From the NCBI GenBank assembly GCA_934699095.1, contig CAKUVI010000010.1, positions 17,931-81,930 of the forward strand: 64,000 bases of DNA, read 5' to 3'. Source of the stretch: an uncultured Bacteroidales bacterium. GTDB lineage: Bacteria; Bacteroidota; Bacteroidia; Bacteroidales; WCHB1-69. Below, piece by piece: positions 1 through 6,966 of the stretch; within the stretch, counting starts at the first letter, position 1, and each line of letters begins with the position of its first letter. The position numbers and the translations under genes were made by a program. The notes below the pieces were generated by a model, which had not been told where the DNA came from, did not search any database, and saw only the letters and a program-made list of their open reading frames with translations.

Positions 1-447
1 GACCCCGCGGGAGATGCCGCCGATATACTTGTTGGGGAAAGCGGCGCGAAAGGTGGTGAGACCACTGGTGAGATAAAGATGGATTGGGATGAAGGAAACA
101 TCATAAAGGCATCAATACTGAGATATGCAGAACAGTCGTTGTCGGAAGACCCAACAATAACATACAATTACACTTACGACAAGCAAAAAAGTCCTTTTGC
201 AGGCCTTATGTCATACAAGATAAACAACATTTTCGACGAGACATCTGTAAACGGCAATTTTGACGCCAACAACGTCATGAGCGCACACAGGACGGTTTAC
301 AAAGACAACCTGCACAGATACCGTACAGAATCATGGACATACGAATATGAGTACAAAAACAAATTTCCGGTTTCTCGCAAAGGCACATACACCGATCCGG
401 ACGGACACAGCAGGAAAGACTCAGAATACACTATAACATACTATTAA
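1..447 (+). CDS. Hypothetical protein, 5' end outside the window
   Basis: The reading frame is open from the first base, so the gene is cut at its 5' end. A Met codon at 79 exists, but 26 in-frame codons lie upstream without a stop. The visible 148 residues are rich in Tyr, Thr, Asn and charged residues. They contain short alternating strands such as ITYNYTYD and TYEYEYKNKFP, ending in EYTITYY. This resembles the beta-rich C-terminal part of the DUF4595-like secreted or lipoprotein families common in Bacteroidales, where repeats read like YTYDxxxxPF. The family assignment is a pattern impression only, and the signal peptide, if any, is outside the window. The next gene starts about 10 bases downstream on the same strand. 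Confidence 0.6.
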   Translation, partial: DPAGDAADILVGESGAKGGETTGEIKMDWDEGNIIKASILRYAEQSLSEDPTITYNYTYDKQKSPFAGLMSYKINNIFDETSVNGNFDANNVMSAHRTVYKDNLHRYRTESWTYEYEYKNKFPVSRKGTYTDPDGHSRKDSEYTITYY

Positions 448-457
448 ATCGAGTTTG

Positions 458-1012
458 ATGGGAATAACTGAAAAAAAGAAAAAAGAACTTTACGACTTCT
501 ATCTTGAGAACGGATTCAACCATTCCGTATGCACTATTTCAAAGGCGTTATCCATAAGCGACAAGACGTTTTTCAACCGTTATGTCAACAAATCTTCATC
601 TGTTGAGATAGCATGGGACTACTGGCAGGAATTGATCGCGAGGAAATGGACCGAGGTCCGTTTGAACTGCAATAACGCGATCGAGGAGCTTGTGGTTTTC
701 CTTTACGTGATAAAACAATCGAAGGCAGAAGAGACGCACTACTATTATTACTCATTGAAAAACAGCAAGTTTTTGCATAATGATTCATTTTTCAAGAAAA
801 CCATCAAGTCGATCATTTTGAGATGCAAGCAGAAGTTTTACGTGCATGAGCATCTGGACAGCGACATATTCACAGATTTTTTGCTCAACAACATTTTTTT
901 CATTGACGCCGAGATAGACAAGAGGCCGGAGTTTTTGGAATACGTCCTGAGTGCGGCACTCACAGAACGCGGAAGGGAACTGTTCAAAGAGACTCCATTC
1001 GCCAGCCATTGA
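458..1012 (+). CDS. TetR-like transcriptional regulator
   Basis: This encodes 184 residues from an ATG at 458; a TTG three bases earlier is an alternative start. The N-terminal 50 residues look like a TetR helix-turn-helix, with an initial helix (KKKKELYDFYLENGF), then TISKALSISDKTFFNRY as the recognition region. The rest is helical and hydrophobic, as in TetR ligand or dimerisation domains, but shows no recognisable ligand signature. The length fits the family (180-220). It follows the surface-protein gene at a 10-base gap, so it may be co-transcribed with it. Its 3' end overlaps the reverse-strand WYL remnant by about 29 bases. The ligand and targets are unknown. Confidence 0.6.
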   Translation: MGITEKKKKELYDFYLENGFNHSVCTISKALSISDKTFFNRYVNKSSSVEIAWDYWQELIARKWTEVRLNCNNAIEELVVFLYVIKQSKAEETHYYYYSLKNSKFLHNDSFFKKTIKSIILRCKQKFYVHEHLDSDIFTDFLLNNIFFIDAEIDKRPEFLEYVLSAALTERGRELFKETPFASH

Positions 1013-1505
1013 GGTTGGACAGGCAGGCATTTCTACTTCTTTTTCCGATTATTATTTGCGATTTTCCACCTATACGTTTGATTTCGGCGCGCAACGGGAG
1101 CGGATCCAGCACCTCGGCTGATTCACCGAGAGAAAGCAGCTCCTGCACAAAATCTATTGTTGGACGAATATAGTATGTGAAGATTGAATATTGTGGGCCG
1201 CGCTCCACCTCTTTTTGCGAGGAATGCAGAGGCAGAGAACGCAGGTATTTCGACTGTGACGCGTCAACTTTCAAGCGGATCAACTGTGGTTTCTCATCAG
1301 TGACTATCACACCGAAGCAGGAGCTGAAGAATGCATCAGCATCGAAATCGGGGGGCATGGTGAAGCTCTCGAATTCAATGTCTATGTCCAACATACGGTC
1401 AAGTGCATAGACTTTCAGGGGGCCGTCGCCATACTTGCCTAAGAGATACCATCGGCGCTTGAAAGCCTTTAGAGCGTAGGGTTCCACATGATAGTAGCTG
1501 CAAGT
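984..1505 (-). pseudogene. WYL-domain regulator, N-terminal half lost at an IS junction
   Basis: On the reverse strand this encodes a WYL ligand-sensing domain. It shows PYALKAFKRRWYLLGKYGDG, then YALDRM, FDADAFF..CFGV, KYLRSLPLHSSQKE, YSIFTYYIRPTIDFVQELLS and EVLDPLPLRAEI. Bacteroidales WYL regulators of this type are about 300 residues and begin with a helix-turn-helix. Here the coding sequence runs directly into the left inverted repeat of an IS30-like remnant near 1508, and everything N-terminal to about YYHVEPYAL is missing. No matching 5' part lies beyond the IS. The first residues of the longer open frame up to 1538 come from IS sequence. The protein is therefore presumably non-functional, although the WYL domain frame itself is intact. 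The extreme C-terminus (after LRAEI) is unusual and could include a frameshift. Confidence 0.75.
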
Positions 1506-1507
1506 TA

Positions 1508-2189
1508 AACTTGGAAAGTTATAAAAGCGGGTAAACAAACGAGCCCGCCGATCGGCGGCACAAGCTGGACGAGAGCAGGAGAGCCTTCATCCGCGAGGAC
1601 AAGCGCAACGGGGGCACCTTGTACAAGCACTGCCGACACAGGCTCAAACACAGGAAACGCTACGTGGGGGCGGGGGTCGCCCACATACCCGACAGGGTCT
1701 CCATCCACCAGCGTCCCGTTGAGGTGGAGGGCCGCAGGGAGTTTGGCCATTTCGAGATGGACCTCATCCAGAACGGCAAAGACTTAATTCTGACCATCAC
1801 GGAGCGCATGTCCAGATTCCTGCTAATGGAAAAGCTCCCCAACGGCAAGAATGCCGACGATGTCGCCAATGCCGCTATAAGACTCCTCAAACCACACAAG
1901 AAACACCTCAAGTCCATTACCACTGACAACGGAGGCGAGTTTGCCAAGCACAAGCTGATTTACAAGAAGTTGAAAATCCCCGTCTTCTTCACCGACCCTT
2001 ATTCCTTCTGGCAGAAGGAAACTGTGGAAAACACAAACAAACTCATCCGGCAATACATACCTAAATATATGAATATCAGACATTTGTCACGTAATAAACT
2101 GTTGGTTATCCAGAATATGTTGAACTACAGACCGCGAAAGGTTCTTTTTTTCAATTTTCCTGCAAATATTTTTTATAACTTTGCCAGTT
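1508..2189 (+). mobile_element. Internally deleted IS30-family element with both inverted repeats
   Basis: Imperfect terminal inverted repeats of 19 bp bound the element. The left is AACTTGGAAAGTTATAAAA at 1508-1526; the right, read on the reverse strand, is AACTGGCAAAGTTATAAAA at 2171-2189 (17 of 19 identical). Between them is only the C-terminal two thirds of an IS30-type transposase. At 682 bp it is well short of a normal IS30 member (about 1.0-1.1 kb), so the left-internal part has been deleted while the end survived. No clear target duplication flanks it (TTA on the left, GAA on the right), which suggests rearrangement after insertion. It separates the truncated WYL gene from the methyltransferase cassettes. 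Confidence 0.75.
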
Positions 2190-2191
2190 GA
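1535..2191 (+). pseudogene. IS30-family transposase, N-terminus deleted
   Basis: The frame is open from a stop at 1532 to a TGA at 2189-2191. It encodes the catalytic core of an IS30 DDE transposase: IPDRVSIHQRP, then FGHFEMDLI with the first Asp, TTDNGGEFAKH with the second Asp, FFTDPYSFWQKETVENTNKL with the Glu, and the terminal LNYRPRKVL motif. The N-terminal helix-turn-helix domains that recognise the inverted repeats are absent, and no proper start codon precedes the remaining codons. The element therefore could not transpose by itself but might be mobilised by a complete relative. Base composition is GC-richer than the methyltransferase operon that follows. Confidence 0.8.
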
Positions 2192-2224
2192 ATTTATAAT
2201 AGGTGAATTTGAAATATTCGTTTT

Positions 2225-2253
2225 TTTGAATTGAAGGGAAAATAGTATCTTTG
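2225..2253 (+). promoter_or_regulatory. Bacteroidota-type promoter for methyltransferase cassette A
   Basis: A -33-like TTTG at 2225-2228 and a -7 TATCTTTG at 2246-2253 are separated by 17 bases, close to the Bacteroidota sigma-ABfr consensus. It lies between the IS remnant and the first methyltransferase relic, about 33 bases upstream of that relic's ATG. It is the only good promoter seen before the four-gene cassette. Confidence 0.6.
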
Positions 2254-2286
2254 CAGTCTATCTTTAATTGGGGTAATCTTCATCAA

Positions 2287-2361
2287 ATGGCAGACAAACA
2301 GACACATACGACCAAAACGGTGATCGACCTTTTCGCGGGAGCGGGAGGGTTGTCGGAATGA
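2287..2361 (+). pseudogene. 5' relic of a C5-cytosine methyltransferase (first copy)
   Basis: A 24-codon frame starting ATG GCA GAC ends in TGA. Its residues 12-23 (VIDLFAGAGGLS) are the AdoMet-binding motif I of C5-cytosine methyltransferases, at the normal distance from a start codon. The gene breaks off immediately after motif I. The following full methyltransferase has its own motif I (DIFSGAGGLS) in a different setting, so this is not a frameshifted start of that gene. The relic's codons are GC-rich (GTG ATC GAC CTT TTC GCG), unlike the AT-rich downstream gene. It could alternatively be translated as a short leader peptide, because it directly follows a good promoter. Confidence 0.7.
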
Positions 2362-2394
2362 TTATGCCAAATAGTGACAATCAAATAAAAGACT

Positions 2395-3462
2395 ATGTTA
2401 TATGGTATTGACATATTCAGTGGCGCGGGCGGACTCAGTTTGGGTGCTGAGATGGCTGGTGCAACCATTATGTTCGCTGTTGAAAAAGACAAAGACGCCG
2501 CTGAAACTTACCGTTATAATCATAAAGACACTCTTGTCATTTGCGATGACATACATAATGTTGACCCGTTGAAACATGTCACCCATATAGGCGAAAACGA
2601 CCAACTGATTGTCTTTGGTGGTCCACCGTGTCAGGGTTTTTCAACTTCCAACACAGTAACGCGTAATATGCAAAATCCAAACAATAGCTTGTTTGAGGAA
2701 TTTGTACGTTTTGTGGCCACATTAAATCCTGATTGGTTCCTATTTGAGAATGTTGAGGGCTTTTATCGGTTTGAGAATGGGTTGATTCGTGACAAGGTGA
2801 AGAAATGTTTTGAAGAATTGGGCTATACTGTCAATTATTCCATTGTGGTGGCCTCTGATTATGGTGTGCCGCAACACCGGAATCGTTTCATAATGGTTGG
2901 AAGTAGAAATGGTATCTTATTCCAATTTCCCGAGAAACACAAAAAAAACTATACGGTCAAAGATGCTATTGCTGACCTCCCAGATTTATCTAATGGTCAA
3001 ATGGATGATTCTTTACCGTATAAGTGTTCGGCCAAAGAAGCAGGTGAATATGCCCAGCTAATGCGCCACGGCTCTCGCACCTCCAAGCAGAACTACGTTT
3101 CCCGCAATGCCGATTATGTCATTGAACGATACAAATACATTGGTCAAGGTCAGAATTGGCGAGCCATCCCCGAAGAATTGATGTCTAACTACAAAGACAA
3201 GAACCAATGTCACAGTGGTATCTATAAGAGATTGATAGCCGACAAGCCCTCTGTAGTTATATCCAATTACAGAAAAAACATGCTGATACATCCTTTTCAA
3301 GATAGAGGGTTGTCTGTTAGGGAAGCCGCAAGATTGCAAAGCTTTCCGGATAAGTTTGTTTTTAAAGGCAGTCTGATGCACATTCAACAACAGATAGGGA
3401 ATGCTGTACCACCATTATTGGCAAAAGCGGTTTTTGATAAAATAATGGAATATGGAGAATGA
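2395..3462 (+). CDS. DNA C5-cytosine methyltransferase (cassette A)
   Basis: This 355-residue protein carries the full motif series of m5C methyltransferases. Motif I is DIFSGAGGLS (residues 6-15), motif IV GGPPCQGFS with catalytic Cys79, motif VI FLFENVEGF (118-120 ENV), motif VIII QHRNR (160-164), motif IX LSVREAARLQSFPD and motif X QIGNAVPPLL (about 333). The enzyme should transfer a methyl group from AdoMet to cytosine C5; the target sequence depends on the region between motifs VIII and IX and cannot be read by eye. The start is ATG at 2395, 33 bases after the relic. Its stop overlaps the start of the next gene by 11 bases (GGAGAATGA region), so the two are translationally coupled. No endonuclease gene follows, which is unusual. 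Confidence 0.93.
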   Translation: MLYGIDIFSGAGGLSLGAEMAGATIMFAVEKDKDAAETYRYNHKDTLVICDDIHNVDPLKHVTHIGENDQLIVFGGPPCQGFSTSNTVTRNMQNPNNSLFEEFVRFVATLNPDWFLFENVEGFYRFENGLIRDKVKKCFEELGYTVNYSIVVASDYGVPQHRNRFIMVGSRNGILFQFPEKHKKNYTVKDAIADLPDLSNGQMDDSLPYKCSAKEAGEYAQLMRHGSRTSKQNYVSRNADYVIERYKYIGQGQNWRAIPEELMSNYKDKNQCHSGIYKRLIADKPSVVISNYRKNMLIHPFQDRGLSVREAARLQSFPDKFVFKGSLMHIQQQIGNAVPPLLAKAVFDKIMEYGE

Positions 3463-5596
3463 CAACTCTACTATATTGCATTTCAAGTTTGATGTCAGCA
3501 CTTTTCGTTTGTTGGGAAGAGAGCTGATAACAGATCGTATCACGGCTTTGTTTGAGCTTGTGAAAAACTGTTATGATGCCAATGCTGAAAATGTTCAACT
3601 GACATTTGAAAAACTTAATCCATTATGTCCTGATAGCTGCATTATCATAGAAGACGATGGCTTGGGTATGACCTTTGAAGACATACGAGACAAATGGATG
3701 GTCATCGGAACAAGTAGTAAAAGGAGAAATAGAACATCTCCATCTCCATACAATCGCATTGTTGCTGGTAAAAAAGGCGTGGGAAGATTTGCCGTGGACA
3801 AACTTGGTGGAAAACTCATAATGAAAACCAAGAAAAAAGGTTCTCCTGTTTGGCATTGTTTGGAAACAGATTGGACCAAATACGCTGAAGAAGAGAAGCA
3901 TCAATTGGAACTGGATTTTGAGAATTCTTCCGAGCAACAAAAACTATTTACAGACTTTGATAATAAGTATTGGACAGAGCCTGCAGAAAGTGGTATTCAA
4001 GGTACAAGATTGGAGATTTCCGGATTAAATGATGCCTGGCTTGAGAAGGATGTAATTCGTGCCTATCGGGAACTTTCCAAAATAGTAAAACCTTCCTCAA
4101 ACTCAAAATACCCATTCAACATTAGATTCAAAGTTCCTGAATATGTTGAATATAACGATAAAGTAGTTGAAAGTATTGTTTTGGCTGAGGCGACACTATC
4201 TTTTGCTTTGAAGTATCGGAAAGATGAAAAAACGGGGATGTTTTATCAAGAGTATTTGGTAGAGAACAAGGGAGCTCTTGAAATCAAAGAAAAAGAAGCA
4301 GAATTATTCGGACCTATAGGCTTTACGCTTTATTATTATGACAAGGCAGGTAAAAAGAAATTTACCAAAGATGATCGTATTGATGGAATAAAAGTATATC
4401 GGGACGGAATCATCGCAACACCTTTTGCTGAATATAAATCGAGTAGAGATGAACAAAAAGACCTATTTGGTATTGACAAGCGTCGTTGGTCTGGGTTCTT
4501 TGAAAAACTCAGCACCCGTGACATTCTTGGTTGGGTGGACATTACAGATGAATTAAATCCTGAGATAAAAGATTCCACAAATCGTCAGGATTTCGTTGAT
4601 AATAAAGAATGGAATGCTTTAAAAGATTTTGTCATCAACCAAATCCGTCAAATTGAGTTATATCTAAAGCACAAAAAGGATTCGAAGAAAAAAGAAAATG
4701 CTGAGAAACTAAAGAGTGCCGACAAAGATATTGATGACATCAAACAAAGAATCAGCAATATTAAAAGTCAATCCTTATTGGTTTCTCCTGAAATAGATTC
4801 TGAACTTAATGAGATTGCCAATAAACTGGAAACAATTAAAGAGACTGTTTCAGCTTCCTCCAAAGATTATGAACAAATGGAAGCGGATCGACGGCAACAA
4901 GAAAATATCATGTTCAGTTTGGTCTCTCTTCAAGCTTATGCAGGACAAATCTCTCATATTCTCAGAATTTCCATTGGAATTATCAAGCGTTCTGCTGAAT
5001 TTGTGGCCAAATGGATTCCGTTGCGACAAAAGACAGAAAAATCCGTAATGCATGCCCGAAAGATTTTTGACGAGATGAACAATTTGTCTAAAGCAATGGA
5101 TTTCATGTTAAGCTACGCAGAAGATGATTCCACTTTTGAATTCTTTAGCGTTAAAGAAGCTGTTGCTGAATTGTTTGAAGATAGATACAAACTCTTATTT
5201 GAGGAAGAGACAATCCATACAGAGTATGTTCTTGATGACGATTTCGAATTATCGTACAACAAAAAGGCTTTCCAAGACATGTTTGGCAACTTGATAGATA
5301 ATTCTGTCAAAGCTTTACGGAATACGAAGGATAAGCGAATTAGATGCACGGTTTTCAGAGAAAACGGGAACTTGGTGTTATTGTTTTCCGACAACGGGCC
5401 TGGGGTCCCTAATGAGATTCGTGACAGAATTTTTGATGTGTTCTATACCACAACTGCAGATTTGGGAGGTGCCGGACTTGGGTTATATATTGTTCGCACC
5501 CGGTTGAATTCCATAAAAGGAACTATTTCTCTCGAACCCAATGAGTTTAAGCCCACTGGGGCAACTTTCAAAATAACGATACCATTAATACACTAA
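3452..5596 (+). CDS. Dual GHKL ATPase: MORC/MutL-like N-terminus, histidine-kinase-like C-terminus
   Basis: This is a 714-residue cytoplasmic protein without membrane segments. Residues about 20-130 form a GHKL fold with the N motif ALFELVKNCYDAN (E35, N39, D42), G1 IEDDGLGM (about 67-73) and G2 GKKGVGRF (106-113). A long S5-like transducer region (about 150-400) follows. This matches the MORC/paraMORC-type ATPases known to occur beside restriction-modification genes. A charged coiled coil (about 400-490) leads to a second GHKL module of histidine-kinase type: a possible H-box GQISHILRISIG with His502, N box FGNLIDNSVKAL (about 611-622), G1 SDNGPGVPNEI (about 646) and G2 GGAGLGLYIV (about 672). 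The adjacent receiver gene (4 bases downstream) supports a kinase role. Whether His502 is phosphorylated is inference. Confidence 0.85.
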   Translation: MENDNSTILHFKFDVSTFRLLGRELITDRITALFELVKNCYDANAENVQLTFEKLNPLCPDSCIIIEDDGLGMTFEDIRDKWMVIGTSSKRRNRTSPSPYNRIVAGKKGVGRFAVDKLGGKLIMKTKKKGSPVWHCLETDWTKYAEEEKHQLELDFENSSEQQKLFTDFDNKYWTEPAESGIQGTRLEISGLNDAWLEKDVIRAYRELSKIVKPSSNSKYPFNIRFKVPEYVEYNDKVVESIVLAEATLSFALKYRKDEKTGMFYQEYLVENKGALEIKEKEAELFGPIGFTLYYYDKAGKKKFTKDDRIDGIKVYRDGIIATPFAEYKSSRDEQKDLFGIDKRRWSGFFEKLSTRDILGWVDITDELNPEIKDSTNRQDFVDNKEWNALKDFVINQIRQIELYLKHKKDSKKKENAEKLKSADKDIDDIKQRISNIKSQSLLVSPEIDSELNEIANKLETIKETVSASSKDYEQMEADRRQQENIMFSLVSLQAYAGQISHILRISIGIIKRSAEFVAKWIPLRQKTEKSVMHARKIFDEMNNLSKAMDFMLSYAEDDSTFEFFSVKEAVAELFEDRYKLLFEEETIHTEYVLDDDFELSYNKKAFQDMFGNLIDNSVKALRNTKDKRIRCTVFRENGNLVLLFSDNGPGVPNEIRDRIFDVFYTTTADLGGAGLGLYIVRTRLNSIKGTISLEPNEFKPTGATFKITIPLIH

Positions 5597-5600
5597 AGCT

Positions 5601-6206
5601 ATGGAAGAAAAGATGGGCGTAACCATTGTCTATATTGACGATGATAAAAAGATGAAAAACGATGCTTTCCTTGATGACATTGAGGATGCCGTGGATGATA
5701 TTAAATTTTTTGAGAATCCTTCTGACGGACTGACATTTATAAAAGACAACATTGACAAAGATATTGTTGTTTTATTGGACTGGAAATTCAACAACAGCTT
5801 GATGCAAGGAGACAAAATTTTGAACGATATTAATGAAATCTCTACATTGGTACCAGTCATTGTGTTTACGGGGGCCAGCATTGATGCCACAGAAACCAAT
5901 AAGATGTTTAAAGGCAGTGCTTTCAGTTGCGTTCCAAAAGATGCATCTACAAAAGAGCTTACCGATACTATCAGAAAAGCCTACGGTAGAATCCAGAACG
6001 ACATTCGTTTTGTGATGGAAAAATGGATTTTGAAACAAGATGAAGATAAACGGAACAAACCCTATATGCGTTCAGGTGACAAAATCTATACTTTGAACGA
6101 CATCCTCGCCTCTATTCGCAAACAAGACGAGTTTGGAAAAGAGACCACAAGGGGTATCTTGCGTCTTGCAACAGAGTTGTTCACAAATAATATGCGGGAG
6201 AAATGA
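5601..6206 (+). CDS. Response-regulator receiver protein with short C-terminal extension
   Basis: The 201 residues begin with a receiver domain (about 6-130). It has acidic residues IDDD (13-15), the phospho-acceptor Asp60 in VVLLDWKF, the switch Thr90 in VIVFTGAS and Lys113 in VPKDAS, so all key residues of a phosphorylatable receiver are present. The remaining 70 residues (MEKWILKQDEDKR to the end) are helical and charged and do not resemble a DNA-binding output domain, so direct transcription control is unlikely. The gene sits 4 bases after the kinase-like gene and shares an ATGA overlap with the protease gene after it. That arrangement suggests the receiver relays the kinase state to the protease by protein-protein contact; this is inference. 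Confidence 0.85.
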   Translation: MEEKMGVTIVYIDDDKKMKNDAFLDDIEDAVDDIKFFENPSDGLTFIKDNIDKDIVVLLDWKFNNSLMQGDKILNDINEISTLVPVIVFTGASIDATETNKMFKGSAFSCVPKDASTKELTDTIRKAYGRIQNDIRFVMEKWILKQDEDKRNKPYMRSGDKIYTLNDILASIRKQDEFGKETTRGILRLATELFTNNMREK

Positions 6207-6844
6207 AATTGAACTCTGTAATTCTTGCAGACAACTCAGCATCTTGCGATATTGCAGACCTTTTTATGATGCTGAAAAACTCCACGGAACAATTGTTGGA
6301 GCAGTTTGCTTCATCTCATGAAATAGAAAGGGCTTCCAACACTTATTTATCTGATTCTATTACAAAACAGACTCTCTCTGAAAAAATGGCTCTTATCAAT
6401 AACGATCATTTTATATGTTTTTGGTTTGGACATGGAAAAAAGAACTCTTTTATGATGGATGGAGCGGATGTGGTAACGACAACAGAAAACTATTACGTGT
6501 TCACGAATGCTGTCATCTATACCTTTTCGTGTTTTAACGGCAATGATTTGGCAGACGCTGTCATTACAAACAATGGCAAAGTTTTCGTTGGTTATGCAGG
6601 TTATGCACATTGCCCGTATGGAATAGATGATGTTACTTGCAATATTGCCATGTCCTTTGTTACATCTTTCCTTAGTGGAAAATCCATCAGCAATGCGGTA
6701 GAAGATTTGAGAACATCTTATGAAGATGCCATTTTTAACGATGAACTTGAACCTTTTCAGCGATCAAGATTTCAAGAAAACAGAGATGGGATTGTTCTTA
6801 AAGGCAATGGGGCATTAACCATTAATGATTTGTTAGTTGCATAA
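6203..6844 (+). CDS. Small caspase/CHAT-like cysteine protease (putative effector)
   Basis: The 213-residue protein has the two-part signature of the caspase-gingipain-CHAT fold. A strand ends in ICFWFGHGKK (catalytic His77 in GHG). About 33 residues later a hydrophobic strand ends in IYTFSCFNGNDLADAV (catalytic Cys110 in SC), followed by VFVGYAGYA, the usual next strand with small residues. The distance between dyad residues and the order of strands fit CHAT peptidases. The length is near the minimum for the fold, with no added sensor domain, so regulation must come from partners. It starts within the stop of the receiver gene (ATGA). In other prokaryotic systems such proteases are immune effectors, which would fit an operon with a methyltransferase. 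The family call is by motif only. Confidence 0.65.
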   Translation: MKLNSVILADNSASCDIADLFMMLKNSTEQLLEQFASSHEIERASNTYLSDSITKQTLSEKMALINNDHFICFWFGHGKKNSFMMDGADVVTTTENYYVFTNAVIYTFSCFNGNDLADAVITNNGKVFVGYAGYAHCPYGIDDVTCNIAMSFVTSFLSGKSISNAVEDLRTSYEDAIFNDELEPFQRSRFQENRDGIVLKGNGALTINDLLVA

Positions 6845-6857
6845 TTGAGATTTGGTT

Positions 6858-6944
6858 ATGGCAAAAAAGAAATACACATTCATTGACCTTTTCGCCGGCA
6901 TCGGCGGCTTCCACTCGGATGACGCAAAGAGTGGGAAATATTAA
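6858..6944 (+). pseudogene. 5' relic of a C5-cytosine methyltransferase (second copy)
   Basis: A 28-codon frame begins ATG GCA AAA AAG and contains FIDLFAGIGGFH (residues 8-19), a textbook motif I. It then runs nine unrelated residues (SDDAKSGKY) to a TAA. As with the relic at 2287, it has a proper start, breaks just after motif I, uses GC-rich codons (GCC GGC ATC GGC GGC TTC) and is followed within 22 bases by a complete, AT-richer methyltransferase gene. It lies 13 bases after the protease gene and has no promoter of its own. It may be read through from cassette A and could act as a translated leader. Confidence 0.7.
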
Positions 6945-6966
6945 TCAACACAAATCTTGAAACCAT

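Noticed and set aside
1013..1538. Complete WYL regulator starting at 1538
   Set aside because: The first 11 or so codons belong to the IS inverted repeat and the DNA-binding half is missing, so this is an accidental extension of a truncated gene.
2287..2420. First methyltransferase relic as the true start of the following gene split by a frameshift
   Set aside because: The complete gene has its own motif I at a normal distance from its ATG, so joining the relic would duplicate motif I; the codon use also differs.
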